Source: Vulcanimicrobiota bacterium
Lineage (GTDB): Bacteria; Vulcanimicrobiota; Xenobia; Xenobiales; JADMJV01
Length of the DNA stretch: 64,000 nt
Direction of reading: 5' to 3'
Assembly: GCA_019637395.1 (NCBI GenBank)
Contig: JAHBVR010000015.1
Span: forward strand, 186,001-250,000
Both the position numbers and the translations under genes were made by a program. Of this stretch, positions 35,959-46,105 are shown piece by piece. Below the pieces are notes generated by a model. The model did not search any database and was not told where the DNA came from. It worked only from the letters and a program-made list of their open reading frames with translations. How positions within the stretch are numbered: position 1 is the first letter of the stretch; every line of letters starts with the position of its first letter.

Positions 35959-36853
35959 AAAAACTCTGCGCGCCTTCGATTGGGGCGACCTGGCCCAACT
36001 AGGCGAAACCTATCGAGGTAAAGTGCGCGATTGCCTGTGGGGTTCGGACTGGGGCGCCATCGTCACCAGCGACCGCATCTCCGCCTTTGACGCCGTTTTT
36101 CCCCAGGCTATCGAACGCAAGGGCGAAGTGCTGCAGTCGCTGGCCGTGCATTTTTTACAGTTGGCCGAACAGATCGTGCCCACCCACCTGAAAGAAGTTA
36201 TTGATCCCAACGCCATGCTGGTGCGCAAGGCTGAGGCCCTGCCGGTGGAACTGGTGATTCGGGGCTATCTCACGGGCTCCGCCTGGCGCGACTATCAGGC
36301 CGGTAGTCTGCAGTCGAAATACGGACTCAAGCTTCCGGACGGATTGAAACAGCACACCCGGCTTGAAGAGCCGGTGATCACGCCCACCACCAAAGAGGCG
36401 GCCGGACACGACCAGCCCATCTCCTGTGAACAGGCCGCCCACATCACCGGGCGCTGGGAGGAAATCGAAGCGGTGGTTCGCCAGCTCTACGCTCAGGGGG
36501 TGGAGTGGGCAGCCGGCCGCGGACTGCTGCTGGTGGACTGCAAATACGAGCTGGGAATCATCGACGACCGGCTGGTCCTCATCGACGAACTGCACACCCC
36601 CGATTCCTCTCGCTACTGGATCGACCAGCCGGGAGATCCGGTGCAGCTATCCAAAGAATTTTTCCGCGAATGGCTGCTCGAGCAAGGCGCCGAACGGGTC
36701 ATCGACATCCCGCCGGCGGTGGCCCGGGCCGTCTCGGACCGCTATCTCGATCTGCACCAGCGCTTGCTGGGACGGGATTTGCCCGCCCCCGAGGAGCAAG
36801 ACGCACAGAGCCGCATTTACCAACGGCTGAAAGGAATTCTATGCGCCTCGTAG
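35945..36853 (+). CDS. purC: SAICAR synthetase (PurC)
   Basis: 302 residues from TTG 35945, with GGGAG nine bases upstream inside the preceding gene; a farther ATG (35864) lies within purH and is less likely. It joins aspartate to CAIR using ATP. Motifs: GETYRGKVRDCLW near residue 21, TSDRISAFDAVFP near 40, VELVIRGYLTGSAW near 96, LLLVDCKYELGI near 192 and DELHTPDSSRYW near 211. The length fits the longer eukaryote-like PurC group. It overlaps purH(C) by 14 bases and purD by 13. Confidence 0.93.
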   Translation: MVTSRKTLRAFDWGDLAQLGETYRGKVRDCLWGSDWGAIVTSDRISAFDAVFPQAIERKGEVLQSLAVHFLQLAEQIVPTHLKEVIDPNAMLVRKAEALPVELVIRGYLTGSAWRDYQAGSLQSKYGLKLPDGLKQHTRLEEPVITPTTKEAAGHDQPISCEQAAHITGRWEEIEAVVRQLYAQGVEWAAGRGLLLVDCKYELGIIDDRLVLIDELHTPDSSRYWIDQPGDPVQLSKEFFREWLLEQGAERVIDIPPAVARAVSDRYLDLHQRLLGRDLPAPEEQDAQSRIYQRLKGILCAS

Positions 36854-38031
36854 TTCTGGGCTCGGGAGGTCGCGAGCACGCCATGGCGCGGGCTTTGCTG
36901 AAGGGCGGCCACGAAGTTTACTGGGGCCCGGGCAACGGCGCCCGCGGTGACTGGTCGCCCCTGGAAGATGCCTACAACCTGGACAAGCTCCAGGCCCTGC
37001 AGCCCGACCTGATCCTGGTCGGCCCGGAGGATCCGCTGGCGGATGGGTTGGTCGACCAGCTCCAGGAACGCGGTTTGCAAGCCTGGGGACCCACAGCCGC
37101 CCAGGCGCGGCTGGAATCGTCGAAGGCCTGGTCCAAGCAGTTTATGCGCCGCCACGGTCTGCCCAGCGCCGAGTTCGCCATCGCCGACACCCTGGAAGAA
37201 GCCCGGGCGGCCATCCATCGCCTGTGCGATCAGCACGGTGTGGTGGTCAAAGCCGACGGTCTGGCCGCCGGCAAAGGGGTGGTGGTGGCCGAGGACGAGA
37301 GGTCGGCCGGGCAGGCCGCGCAGGAACTGCTGGCCAAATACGGTCGGCTGGTCATTGAACGGCGCCTGCTGGGCCAGGAAGCCTCCTGGATTTTACTGCT
37401 GCGTCCCGACGGCTTCCAGGCGCTGCCCCTGGCCCGCGACCACAAGCGGCTGCGCGACGGGGACGCCGGGCCCAACACCGGCGGCATGGGCACCGTCACC
37501 CCGGTCGAATCTCCCTTCGACCTGGACCAACTGGGTCGCGACCTGTTCGCCGCCCTGGAACAAGAGCAGCTCAATTACTTCGGCGCCCTCTTCGTGGGCC
37601 TGTTATTCACCAGCCAAGGCCCGCAGATTCTGGAGTTCAACTGCCGCCTGGGCGATCCCGAAAGTGAAGTCTTGCTCGAATCCATGCCCGGTGACTTTCT
37701 GCAGGCACTCCAGGGAGCGCAACTGCCGGCCTGGCGGGGCTGCTGCCTGGACGTGGTGCTGGCCCACCCGGGTTATCCGGAGACTTCCTCCCCCGCGATG
37801 CGCATCGAGGGCATTCCCGAGGGCGTGACGGTGCTGCATGCCGGCACGCGCCGCGATGAACAGGGCCAGCTGTGGACGGCCGGCGGACGCGTCCTGCATC
37901 TCGTAGCCCACGCCGAAAACTACGAATCAGCTCAAAGAGAGGTCTACGCAGCGGCTCAAAAGATCACCTTTAACGGCCGGCCGGCTCATTACCGGACCGA
38001 CATCGGCCGGACTTTGGCGGGCCGCCTGTGA
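36841..38031 (+). CDS. purD: GAR synthetase (PurD)
   Basis: 396 residues, slightly short for PurD (about 420). An ATP-grasp ligase that makes glycinamide ribonucleotide from phosphoribosylamine and glycine. Motifs: VLGSGGREHAMA (residues 5-16), LVGPEDPLADGL near 60, VVVKADGLAAGKGVVVA near 136, ARDHKRLRDGDAGPNTGGMG near 199 and FNCRLGDPESE near 266. Start ATG 36841 lies within the end of purC; the frame upstream is open but is not part of the protein. Its TGA is overlapped by the GTG of purN. Confidence 0.94.
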   Translation: MRLVVLGSGGREHAMARALLKGGHEVYWGPGNGARGDWSPLEDAYNLDKLQALQPDLILVGPEDPLADGLVDQLQERGLQAWGPTAAQARLESSKAWSKQFMRRHGLPSAEFAIADTLEEARAAIHRLCDQHGVVVKADGLAAGKGVVVAEDERSAGQAAQELLAKYGRLVIERRLLGQEASWILLLRPDGFQALPLARDHKRLRDGDAGPNTGGMGTVTPVESPFDLDQLGRDLFAALEQEQLNYFGALFVGLLFTSQGPQILEFNCRLGDPESEVLLESMPGDFLQALQGAQLPAWRGCCLDVVLAHPGYPETSSPAMRIEGIPEGVTVLHAGTRRDEQGQLWTAGGRVLHLVAHAENYESAQREVYAAAQKITFNGRPAHYRTDIGRTLAGRL

Positions 38032-38633
38032 AACTGGCCTTCCTGGTCTCCGGTCGAGGCACCAACCTGAAGGCGCTCATCGCCGCCTGCCACTCGGGCC
38101 AGGTGCAGGCCGAGCCCGCCCTGGTCATCGCCGACCGTCCCCAGGCCGGCGCCCTGCAAATTGCCGCCAGCGCCGGCGTGACCAACCTGCTCATCAACGC
38201 CCACGACTATTCCAGCCGCTCCGAGCACGAGCGCGCCATCGCCCACCGGCTCCACGAGCACCATATCGACCTGGTCATCCTGGCCGGCTACCAACGCCTG
38301 CTCAGCCCCTTTCTGGTCGGCTACCTGTATGAGCCGGGTCTGGGTCAAAGCCGTATTTTGAACATTCATCCGGCCGATACCCGGCGCTATCAGGGCCTGA
38401 ACGGCTACGCCTGGGCCTTGAAGGAAGGCCTGAACGAAACGGCGGTGACGGTTCACTATGTGGATGAAGGAATGGACACGGGCAAAATCGTGGCCCAGGC
38501 GCCCTTGCCGATGTACGCCGACGACACCCTGGAAAGTCTGCAGGAACGCGGTTTGAAGCTGGAACACCAGCTCTTCCCGCAAGCCACCCAAAAAGTCATC
38601 GAGGAGCTACAGCAACTGTGTGCGGCATTCTAG
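38028..38633 (+). CDS. purN: GAR transformylase (PurN), variant active-site loop
   Basis: 201 residues from GTG 38028, which overlaps the purD stop (GTGA). It formylates GAR with 10-formyl-THF. LVSGRGTNLKAL (residues 6-17) and the catalytic NIHPADTRRYQG near residue 106 are recognisable, with the late Asp in VHYVDEGMDTGKIVAQ. The usual NIHPSLLPAFPG loop is altered after HP, so folate binding may differ from E. coli PurN, but the catalytic Asn, His and Asp are kept. No separate purT-type enzyme is present in the window. It overlaps purF by 16 bases. Confidence 0.88.
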   Translation: MKLAFLVSGRGTNLKALIAACHSGQVQAEPALVIADRPQAGALQIAASAGVTNLLINAHDYSSRSEHERAIAHRLHEHHIDLVILAGYQRLLSPFLVGYLYEPGLGQSRILNIHPADTRRYQGLNGYAWALKEGLNETAVTVHYVDEGMDTGKIVAQAPLPMYADDTLESLQERGLKLEHQLFPQATQKVIEELQQLCAAF

Positions 38634-40072
38634 GTCTGTTGGATGTGAATCAAGCGGTGGCCACCGACCTCTATCGCGGCGGTCTGGCCCTGCAGCACCG
38701 CGGCCAGGACGGCGCCGGCCTGATCACCTTTGACCGGCGCTTCCACCGCCACACCGGCCTGGGCCTGCTCAACGAAATCTTTCGCTTCCAGAACCTGGAC
38801 AAATTCCCGGGCAGCCTGGGCCTGGTCCAGTTGCGCTACGCCACCGCCGGCGAAGGCTCGGTCGAGGAAGTGCAGCCTTTCACCCTGACCTTTCCCCAGG
38901 GTCTGGCCCTGGTGCACAACGGCAATCTCACCAACGACCCCAGTTTGCGCAAACTCTTGGAGCAACGCGGCTACCGGCGGGTCAACTCGCTCTCCGACTC
39001 GGAAACTCTGCTGCACGTTTTCGCCGACGCCCTGACCCGCAACCGCGCCCTGGAATTGACCGGCCTGCCGCTTCCCTTGACTCGTTCCGGTGACAACGAG
39101 GACCTTTTCGAAGCCGCCCGCATGACCATGATGACCTGCCAGGGCGCCTACTCGGTGGTCATGCTGATTGCCGACCGCGGCCTGCTGGCCTTTCGAGATC
39201 CCCACGGCATCCGGCCCTTGTGCCTGGGAACGGCTCCCGGGCGCTTCGCCTTCGCCTCCGAATCGGTGGCTCTGGACGTGATCGGCCTGGAGCTGGAACG
39301 CGACCTGCAGCCGGGTGAAGCCGTCTTCGTGGACATGCAGGGGGTTTGCCACAGCCGCCAACTGATCAACCCCAAACCGGCCCACTGCGTCTTTGAGTAC
39401 ATCTACCTGGCCCGCCCCGAGTCGGTGATCGACGGCCACAGCGTTTCCGAAGTGCGCGAAAAGCTCGGCCAGTGCCTGGCCAAACGCTGTTCGCGGCGCC
39501 AGGACATCGACGTGGTCCTGGACGTGCCCTCCAGTGCCGAGGACGCCGCCATCACCTTCGCCGCCTCGGCCGGTCTGCCGTATCGCAAGGGCATTCGCAA
39601 AAATCCCTACAGCCAACGCAGTTTCATCGCCGCCAATCAGGCCTTGCGCGCCGGCATGGTGGGCACCAAGTTTTTATTCGAGAAACGGGTCATCACGGGA
39701 AAGCGAGTGGCTGTACTGGATGATTCGATCGTGCGCGGCACCACCGCCCGGCGCCTGGTGGAATCGTTACGTAAACAGGGAGCCTACCAGGTGCTCTTCT
39801 TCTCGGCCTCGCCGCCAGTCCGCTTTCCCTGCGTCTACGGTATCGACATGGCCGTCAGCAGCGAACTGGCCGCTTCCCGGCGCACTCCCGAGCAGATGGC
39901 CCAGGACATCGGGGTGGAGCATCTGCAGTATCAAACCCAGCCGGACATGGAGGGATGCCTGCCCGGATTACCGCTGTGCACCGCTTGTTTTTCCGGACAG
40001 TACCCGACCGACGTGGACCCGGACGAACTGGCCCATATCGGCCGGGCCCGGGCCAAGGTTTCCCTATGCTGA
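38618..40072 (+). CDS. purF: Amidophosphoribosyltransferase (PurF)
   Basis: 484 residues from GTG 38618. First committed step: PRPP plus glutamine to phosphoribosylamine. The start is fixed by the N-terminal nucleophile, MCGILGL with Cys2. The glutaminase half shows [10 protein letters not shown] near 27 and LVHNGNLTN near 105. The PRTase half has [15 protein letters not shown] near 372 and [16 protein letters not shown] Cys residues near the end, which could bind an iron-sulfur cluster as in the Bacillus enzyme. No propeptide precedes Cys2, unlike Bacillus PurF. It overlaps purN and purE. Confidence 0.95.
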   Translation: MCGILGLLDVNQAVATDLYRGGLALQHRGQDGAGLITFDRRFHRHTGLGLLNEIFRFQNLDKFPGSLGLVQLRYATAGEGSVEEVQPFTLTFPQGLALVHNGNLTNDPSLRKLLEQRGYRRVNSLSDSETLLHVFADALTRNRALELTGLPLPLTRSGDNEDLFEAARMTMMTCQGAYSVVMLIADRGLLAFRDPHGIRPLCLGTAPGRFAFASESVALDVIGLELERDLQPGEAVFVDMQGVCHSRQLINPKPAHCVFEYIYLARPESVIDGHSVSEVREKLGQCLAKRCSRRQDIDVVLDVPSSAEDAAITFAASAGLPYRKGIRKNPYSQRSFIAANQALRAGMVGTKFLFEKRVITGKRVAVLDDSIVRGTTARRLVESLRKQGAYQVLFFSASPPVRFPCVYGIDMAVSSELAASRRTPEQMAQDIGVEHLQYQTQPDMEGCLPGLPLCTACFSGQYPTDVDPDELAHIGRARAKVSLC

Positions 40073-40554
40073 ATCCGTTGGTCGGCGTGGTCATGGGCTC
40101 GCAGAGCGACTGGGAAACCATGCGCAAGGCCGTCGAAGTGCTGCAACGCTTTGACGTGCCCCACGAATTTCGCGTGGTCTCCGCTCACCGCACTCCCGAT
40201 TTGCTCAACGAGTATGCGCGCGAAGCGCGTTCACGCGGCCTGCGCATCATCATCGCGGGCGCCGGCGGAGCGGCTCACCTGCCCGGCATGCTGGCCGCCC
40301 AGACCACCCTGCCGGTACTGGGAGTGCCCATTCAGTCGAAAGCACTCAACGGTCTGGATTCCTTATTATCGATCGTGCAAATGCCGGCCGGCATCCCGGT
40401 GGCCAGCCTGGCCATCGGATCGGCCGGTGCCAGCAACGCCGGCTTGCTGGCCGTCTCCATCCTGTCGATTTCCGATCCGAGCTTGCAGATGCGCCTGGAA
40501 GAATTCCGCCGGGAACAGACCGAGAACGTTCTGAAAGGAGAGCTCAGCCTGTGA
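40066..40554 (+). CDS. purE: N5-CAIR mutase (PurE class I)
   Basis: 162 residues from ATG 40066, seven bases before the end of purF. Moves the carboxylate from N5-CAIR to C4. Family signature [13 protein letters not shown] (residues 7-19), [11 protein letters not shown] near 41, and [19 protein letters not shown] near 64. Paired with purK directly downstream, which supports class I (bacterial) chemistry. The longer open frame upstream to 39955 lies inside purF and is not used. Confidence 0.95.
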   Translation: MLNPLVGVVMGSQSDWETMRKAVEVLQRFDVPHEFRVVSAHRTPDLLNEYAREARSRGLRIIIAGAGGAAHLPGMLAAQTTLPVLGVPIQSKALNGLDSLLSIVQMPAGIPVASLAIGSAGASNAGLLAVSILSISDPSLQMRLEEFRREQTENVLKGELSL

Positions 40555-41585
40555 AAGTCGGCATTTTGGGAGCCGGCCAGCTGGGCCGGATGCTGGCCGG
40601 GGCGGCTCTGCAACTGGGGCTGGAGCCCCACCTCTACGACCCCGAGACTCAGGCCTGTGGTCACAGCGCCGGCCGCTCCTGGCCGTTTAGCTACGAAGAT
40701 CAGGATAGTCTGGAGCGCTTCGCGCGCACGGTCGAGCTGTGCACTTTCGAATTCGAGAACGTGCCGGTCAGCGCCGTCCAGACGGTCTCGCGCTATAGCC
40801 TGGTTGCCCCCGGAATGGCGGCTCTGGCCGTCAGTCAGGACCGCCTGCACGAGAAAAATTTCCTGCGCACGCTGGGGATCGGCACGCCGGATTTTCAGGC
40901 CTGGGTTCCCGGTGCTGAACTGCCCCCCCAAGGTATCCTGAAGACCCGGCGCTTCGGCTACGACGGCAAGGGCCAGTGGGATTTGAGCCGCAGTCGGCCC
41001 CAGCCCGGAGTGACCTGCATCTGCGAAGAAAAACTGGCCTTCCAACGCGAGCTATCCCAAATCGGGGTGCGTTCGCGCAGCGGTGAAATCGCCTGCTATC
41101 CGCTGGTGGAGACGATCCAGCGCGAGGGTATCCTGTGCGAGGCCATCGCCCCGGCTCGACAGGTCTCGCAAGAGTTGGTGAATCAGGCTCGGCTCTGGGT
41201 GACGAAAATCCTGGAAGCTCTGGACTATGTCGGCGTTCTGGCCCTGGAGTTATTCGAGGTCGACGGTCAACTGCTGGCCAACGAGATGGCCCCGCGCGTC
41301 CACAACTCCGGGCACTGGACCGACCGGGGCTGCCGCACCAGCCAGTTCGAGAACCACTGGCGGGCCCTGCTGGGCTGGCCTCTGGGGGACACCGAGGCGC
41401 TGGGGCACTGCCGGCTGATCAATCTGCTGGGCTCGGTGCCGGAAGTTCCTCCCCCGGGTGTACACGCAACTTACTACGGCAAGGAAGCGCGGCCGGGGCG
41501 CAAGCTGGGTCATTTGACCTGCCTGGCGGACACCCCGGAAGCAGTCGATGAAATATCCTCAGGAGTTTTGAGCCATGCAACTTAG
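40551..41585 (+). CDS. purK: N5-CAIR synthetase (PurK)
   Basis: 344 residues from GTG 40551 (overlap GTGA with purE). An ATP-grasp enzyme that carboxylates AIR with bicarbonate. Motifs: [17 protein letters not shown] (residues 3-19), FEFENVPV near 66, [14 protein letters not shown] near 128, [21 protein letters not shown] near 228 and HNSGHWT near 250. It pairs with PurE to replace a carboxylase step. It overlaps purM by 11 bases, where an AGGAG site for purM lies. Confidence 0.94.
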   Translation: MKVGILGAGQLGRMLAGAALQLGLEPHLYDPETQACGHSAGRSWPFSYEDQDSLERFARTVELCTFEFENVPVSAVQTVSRYSLVAPGMAALAVSQDRLHEKNFLRTLGIGTPDFQAWVPGAELPPQGILKTRRFGYDGKGQWDLSRSRPQPGVTCICEEKLAFQRELSQIGVRSRSGEIACYPLVETIQREGILCEAIAPARQVSQELVNQARLWVTKILEALDYVGVLALELFEVDGQLLANEMAPRVHNSGHWTDRGCRTSQFENHWRALLGWPLGDTEALGHCRLINLLGSVPEVPPPGVHATYYGKEARPGRKLGHLTCLADTPEAVDEISSGVLSHAT

Positions 41586-42501
41586 CTACCGCGACGCCGG
41601 CGTCGATATCGAGGCCGGCAACGAACTGGTCTCGCGCATTCAGTCCTTCACCAAAGGCATCGGCGGTTTTGCCGGCACCTACCCGTTGGGCGACGGCCGC
41701 CTGCTGGCCGCCACCACCGACGGCGTGGGCACCAAACTGGAACTGGCGCAACGCACCGGCCAGTTGGGCGGTTTAGGCCAGGACCTGGTGGCCATGTGCG
41801 TCAACGACTTGATCACCATCGGCGCGCGGCCGCTCTTCTTCCTCGACTACTACGCCTGCGGCAAGCTCGACGTGGACGGGGCCGAAGTCGTCATCCGCTC
41901 CATCCAGCAGGCCTGCGCCGCCAGCAACTGTCTGCTGCTAGGTGGAGAAACGGCGGAGATGCCCGGTTTCTACAGGGAGAACGTCTTCGATCTGGCCGGC
42001 TTCGCGGTCGGTCTGGTGGACGAAGACAAGCTGATCGACGGCCAACGCCTGCAGCCCGGCGACTTGATTTTCGGACTGCCCTCCAGCGGACCGCACAGCA
42101 ACGGCTTTTCTCTCTTAAGACGCATCCTCGAGCACTCCCCCGGTGAATTTAGCGACGAGCAAATCCGTGAATTCTTGACTCCCACGGAACTCTACGTCAA
42201 ACCCATCCTGGGCCTGCTCGACCTGGGTGTGGACGTGAAAGGCATGGCCCACGTCACCGGCGGCGGCTGGGAGAATCTGTCCCGAGTGCTGCCAGCCGGC
42301 CTCTCTCTGGATTTGGACTGGGACGCCTGGAAACTCCCGCCCCTTTTCGCCCACCTGCAGCGGGTAGGCCGGGTCAGCGAGGCGGAAATGCGGCGCACCT
42401 TCAACTGCGGTTTCGGGATGACCATCTTTGTCAGTCCCGATCAGGCCACTCGTCTGCAGGCCTGCCTGCCCACGGCCGTGCCGCTCGGGAAGGTTCGCTG
42501 A
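41575..42501 (+). CDS. purM: AIR synthetase (PurM)
   Basis: 308 residues, a little shorter than usual (about 345), with the shortfall mostly at the C terminus. Closes FGAM to AIR with ATP. Motifs: [17 protein letters not shown] at the N terminus, TTDGVGTKLELA near 44, GGETAEMPGFY near 124, GLPSSGPHSNGFSLLRR near 167 and HVTGGGWENLSRVLP near 227. The C terminus ends soon after FNCGFGMTIFVSP, lacking the final helical part of many PurM proteins. Its TGA overlaps the purL ATG by one base. Confidence 0.94.
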   Translation: MQLSYRDAGVDIEAGNELVSRIQSFTKGIGGFAGTYPLGDGRLLAATTDGVGTKLELAQRTGQLGGLGQDLVAMCVNDLITIGARPLFFLDYYACGKLDVDGAEVVIRSIQQACAASNCLLLGGETAEMPGFYRENVFDLAGFAVGLVDEDKLIDGQRLQPGDLIFGLPSSGPHSNGFSLLRRILEHSPGEFSDEQIREFLTPTELYVKPILGLLDLGVDVKGMAHVTGGGWENLSRVLPAGLSLDLDWDAWKLPPLFAHLQRVGRVSEAEMRRTFNCGFGMTIFVSPDQATRLQACLPTAVPLGKVR

Positions 42502-45281
42502 TGCACTGCGTGGAGGTTTTTAACCAGGAATCCCAAGCGGTTCTCGGTTTGGAGCGAGTGGCCCAGAGCCGGGTTTATTACCTGGAGGGACCGGATCTTG
42601 CGGGGATTCTGGCTGAACTTCAAAGAGACGGGCGGGCTCTGGCGGATCCGGTCCGGGAAAAACTGGTCATCGATGAACGCCGTTCCGGCGACTACCAGTG
42701 GTTGGTGGAAGTGGCCTTCCGCAACGGAGTGACCGACAACGAAGCCCGCGTGGTCGAGGAAGTCCTGGAAACGCCCCAACTGGTAGCCCGCAGCGCCCGC
42801 CGTTTTTACGTCTGGGGGGGACCGTCCGAACGCTCGGCCATGCAGGAACTGGCCGCTCGCCACTGGGCCAACCAGCTGGTTCAGCGCATCGAAGTGGTAG
42901 CGGCCGCGGAAGCTTTACCCTCTCCCCCACCCCTGCAAATAACCCCGGTCCCGGCCACGGCCACGGTGGCACTCCCCGCCTCTGACGAAGAACTGGCCGA
43001 ACTCAGCCGGGTCCGCCTGCTGGCCCTGAGCGTGCCGGAAATGCGGGCCATCCGCGAGCATTTTTCCGATCGCCCACCCACTGAAGTGGAGTTGGAAGCG
43101 CTCGCCCAGACCTGGTCGGAGCATTGCAAACACAAGATCTTCCGCGACACCATCCGCTATCGCGAAGGCGACCGCGAGGAGCTGATCCACGGTCTTTTTC
43201 CTACTTATATCGCGGGGGCTACCGAAGCTTGCCGGCGCGATTGGCTGGTCTCGGTCTTCACCGACAACGCCGGGGTGATCGCCTGGAGCGATCGCTATCA
43301 CCTGGTTTTTAAGGTAGAGACCCATAATGCGCCGTCCGCCTTGGAACCCTACGGCGGCGCCCTGACGGGAATCGTGGGAGTCAATCGGGACCCGGCCGGC
43401 ACCGGCCTGGGCTGCGAATTGTTGTTCAATACCGATGTTTTTTGTTTCGGTCCGCTGAACTATAGCGGAGTGCTGCCGCCGGGATTGCACCACCCGCGCC
43501 GTCTTTACGAAGGGGTGCGGCAGGGCGTGGAGGACGGCGGCAACCAGTCGGGTATTCCCACCGTCAACGGCGCGCTTTTCTTTGATGAGAGCTACCTGGG
43601 CCGGCCGCTGGTTTTCTGCGGCACCGGCGCTTTGATGGAGACGCGCACCGGCCACCTCAAGTCGGTACAGAACGGCGACTTCATCGTGATGGCCGGCGGC
43701 CGGGTGGGCAAGGACGGCATTCACGGCGCCACCTTTTCCAGTCAGGCCATCGGTGGCGAGGCTCCGGTGGGCGTGGTCCAGATCGGCGATCCGATCACCC
43801 AGAAACGCCTGCTGGAAATGCTCAACGAAGCCCGCCAGGCGGGGCTGTACCGGGCCATCACCGACAATGGAGCCGGCGGCCTGTGCAGTTCGGTGGGCGA
43901 AATGTCGGAGCTGAGCGGAGGCGCCCATTTGACTCTGGAAACCGTGCCGCTCAAGTATCCCGGCCTGGCTCCCTGGGAGATTCTGGTGTCTGAATCGCAG
44001 GAACGAATGACCCTGGCGGTGCCCCCCGAGCGCTGGGCGGCCTTACTCGAATTAGCCCAACGCCGCCAGGTGGAGGTCAGCGTGGTGGGCACTTTTAACG
44101 ATTCCGGCCGCTTCAGCGCCAGCTACCAGGGCGAGCAGGTCATGGATCTGTCGCTGGAGTTTTTGCACGGCGGCTTTCCACGCCGGGTGTTGGAGGCCGA
44201 GTGGACGGCCAGCCTGCCGGAAGGCGCCTGGGTTAACGAACGCGATTGGCGCGAGACGGTGTGCGAGCTGCTGGCCAGTCCCAACATCTGCTCGCGCCAG
44301 GGCCTGATTCGCCAGTATGATCATGAAGTGCAGGGCACCTCGGTGATCAAACCTCTGGTGGGGGTGGCTCGCGACGGCCCTTCGGACGCGGCCGTGTTGC
44401 GCCCGGACCACGAGAGCGACCAGGGGGTGGCCGTCAGTTGCGCCATCAATCCCCACTACGGTGTGCATGATCCTGAGGTCATGGCCGAGTTGCTGGTGGA
44501 CGAGGCTCTGCGCAACCTGGTAGCGGTGGGTGGAGATCCGGAACATACCGCCATGCTGGACAACTTTTGCTGGCCCGACCCGACCCGGGAGCCGCATAAG
44601 ATGGCTCAGCTGGTGCGCTGCTGCCGCGGCCTGGACCGGGCCGTACGCTCTTTCCAGACGCCGCTGATTTCCGGCAAAGACTCGATGAAAAACGACTATC
44701 ACGGCCCCGACGGCAAACTGAGCATCCTGCCCACCTTGCTGGTCTCGGCCATGGCCAACGTGCCCGACGTGCGGCGTTGCCAGACCATGGACTTCAAGCA
44801 GGCCGGCGACCTGGTTTACCTGGTGGGGGCCGAGCAATCGGCCCTGGGCTGTTCGCAGTTGGCACGCTTGCGCGGCTTCGCGGGCGGCTGCCTGGGGAGG
44901 GTCGACTTCGAACAGGCCCGGCGGATCTACGGGGTGGTGCACCGGCTGATCCACTCCGAACGGGTAGCCGCCTGCCACGACTGCTCGGAAGGCGGACTGC
45001 TGGTGGCCCTGGCCGAGATGTGCGTGGCCGGTCGGCTGGGTCTGCGCCTGGAGCTGGCTCCTTCGGAGCTGGCTCCCGATGACCGGCTCTTCGGCGAGGC
45101 GCCTTCACGCCTGATTTTGTCGATCGACCCGAGACATAAGGCCGATTTCGAAGCGAGCCTGGCGGGACTGCCGTTCTCGTTCGTGGGGCAGGTGCTGCCC
45201 GAGCCGGTCTTGGAATGGAACGGCTCTACTTTGGAGTTGTCCCGACTGCTCCAGGCCTGGCAAGGAGAGCTTTGTTTATGA
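42501..45281 (+). CDS. purL: FGAM synthase, large subunit with fused PurS-like N-domain
   Basis: 926 residues. Makes FGAM from FGAR, ATP and ammonia delivered by PurQ. The size lies between stand-alone PurL (about 740) and the single-chain enzyme (about 1300). Residues 1-150 form a PurS-like N-domain (VTDNEARVVEEVLET near 75); residues 165-230 form the linker with TWSEHCKHKIFRDTI. Two PurM-like halves follow, with VFKVETHNAPSALEPYGGA near 271, DNGAGGLCSSVGEMSEL near 454, GGDPEHTAMLDNF near 676 and ISGKDSMKNDY near 723. There is no glutaminase domain; purQ follows as a separate gene, overlapping by four bases (ATGA). This explains why no separate purS is seen. Confidence 0.92.
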   Translation: MHCVEVFNQESQAVLGLERVAQSRVYYLEGPDLAGILAELQRDGRALADPVREKLVIDERRSGDYQWLVEVAFRNGVTDNEARVVEEVLETPQLVARSARRFYVWGGPSERSAMQELAARHWANQLVQRIEVVAAAEALPSPPPLQITPVPATATVALPASDEELAELSRVRLLALSVPEMRAIREHFSDRPPTEVELEALAQTWSEHCKHKIFRDTIRYREGDREELIHGLFPTYIAGATEACRRDWLVSVFTDNAGVIAWSDRYHLVFKVETHNAPSALEPYGGALTGIVGVNRDPAGTGLGCELLFNTDVFCFGPLNYSGVLPPGLHHPRRLYEGVRQGVEDGGNQSGIPTVNGALFFDESYLGRPLVFCGTGALMETRTGHLKSVQNGDFIVMAGGRVGKDGIHGATFSSQAIGGEAPVGVVQIGDPITQKRLLEMLNEARQAGLYRAITDNGAGGLCSSVGEMSELSGGAHLTLETVPLKYPGLAPWEILVSESQERMTLAVPPERWAALLELAQRRQVEVSVVGTFNDSGRFSASYQGEQVMDLSLEFLHGGFPRRVLEAEWTASLPEGAWVNERDWRETVCELLASPNICSRQGLIRQYDHEVQGTSVIKPLVGVARDGPSDAAVLRPDHESDQGVAVSCAINPHYGVHDPEVMAELLVDEALRNLVAVGGDPEHTAMLDNFCWPDPTREPHKMAQLVRCCRGLDRAVRSFQTPLISGKDSMKNDYHGPDGKLSILPTLLVSAMANVPDVRRCQTMDFKQAGDLVYLVGAEQSALGCSQLARLRGFAGGCLGRVDFEQARRIYGVVHRLIHSERVAACHDCSEGGLLVALAEMCVAGRLGLRLELAPSELAPDDRLFGEAPSRLILSIDPRHKADFEASLAGLPFSFVGQVLPEPVLEWNGSTLELSRLLQAWQGELCL

Positions 45282-46057
45282 GCGTGCGCGCTTTGATTCT
45301 CACCGGACACGGCATCAACTGCGCCCGCGAAATGGCTCAGGGATTTCGGTTGGCCGAAGCGGAGCCGCAGGTTTGCCATCTCAACGACCTGGCCGAGGTC
45401 GTTCTCGATGACTTTCACATCCTGGTTCTACCCGGGGGATTTTCTTTCGGGGACCATCTGGGCTCGGGCCGGGCGCTGGCCCGCCGCCTGCGCCGGGCGC
45501 CGCTGGGACAGGCCATCGAGCGCTTTGTAGCCGAGGGCAAGCTGGTCTGGGGCGTATGCAACGGCTTTCAGACGCTGGTGCAGATGGGTTTGCTGCCGGC
45601 GGGTTGCACGCTGGCCCCCAATGCCTCAGGCCGTTTCGAATGCCGCTGGGTGCGCCTGAAGGCGCTGCCGACCTCCTCCTGTCTGTTTACCAAAGGCCTG
45701 GATACGCTCGAATTACCCGTGCGTCATGGGGAAGGGCGGTTACTGGGTTCGCCGCCCCCTGAGCTGGTGCCGCTGCAATATTGCGACGCCCAGGGACCGA
45801 CCCGGGCCTATCCCGAGAATCCCAACGGCAGCCTGCAAGCCGGTGCGGCCCTGTGCAACGAGACCGGCCGGGTCTTCGGGCTCATGCCCCACCCCGAAGC
45901 CTTCCTCCGCTCCACTCAACATCCCGAGTGGACCCGACACAAGGAACTCACCCGCCGCTTCGGCGCCCCTTTCCCCAGCGAAGGCAGCGGCCTGGCCTTC
46001 TTCCGCAACGCCGTGGCCGCCGCCCGCGAAATCGGACTGTGCCCCACCGCCGGCTGA
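45278..46057 (+). CDS. purQ: FGAM synthase glutaminase subunit (PurQ)
   Basis: 259 residues from ATG 45278. A class I glutamine amidotransferase supplying ammonia to PurL. ALILTGHGINCAREMA (residues 5-20), LVLPGGFSFGDHLGSG near 50, the nucleophile Cys in VWGVCNGFQTL near 93, and the His-Glu pair in GLMPHPEAF near 205. A little longer than classical PurQ (about 225) because of a Ser/Pro-rich insertion and C-terminal tail. Last gene of the purine operon; purB and purA are not present in the window. Confidence 0.94.
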   Translation: MSVRALILTGHGINCAREMAQGFRLAEAEPQVCHLNDLAEVVLDDFHILVLPGGFSFGDHLGSGRALARRLRRAPLGQAIERFVAEGKLVWGVCNGFQTLVQMGLLPAGCTLAPNASGRFECRWVRLKALPTSSCLFTKGLDTLELPVRHGEGRLLGSPPPELVPLQYCDAQGPTRAYPENPNGSLQAGAALCNETGRVFGLMPHPEAFLRSTQHPEWTRHKELTRRFGAPFPSEGSGLAFFRNAVAAAREIGLCPTAG

Positions 46058-46105
46058 CCGTCCTCGAACCTTTTCACCCGCACCACCAGCAATCCCAGCA
46101 TTTCT

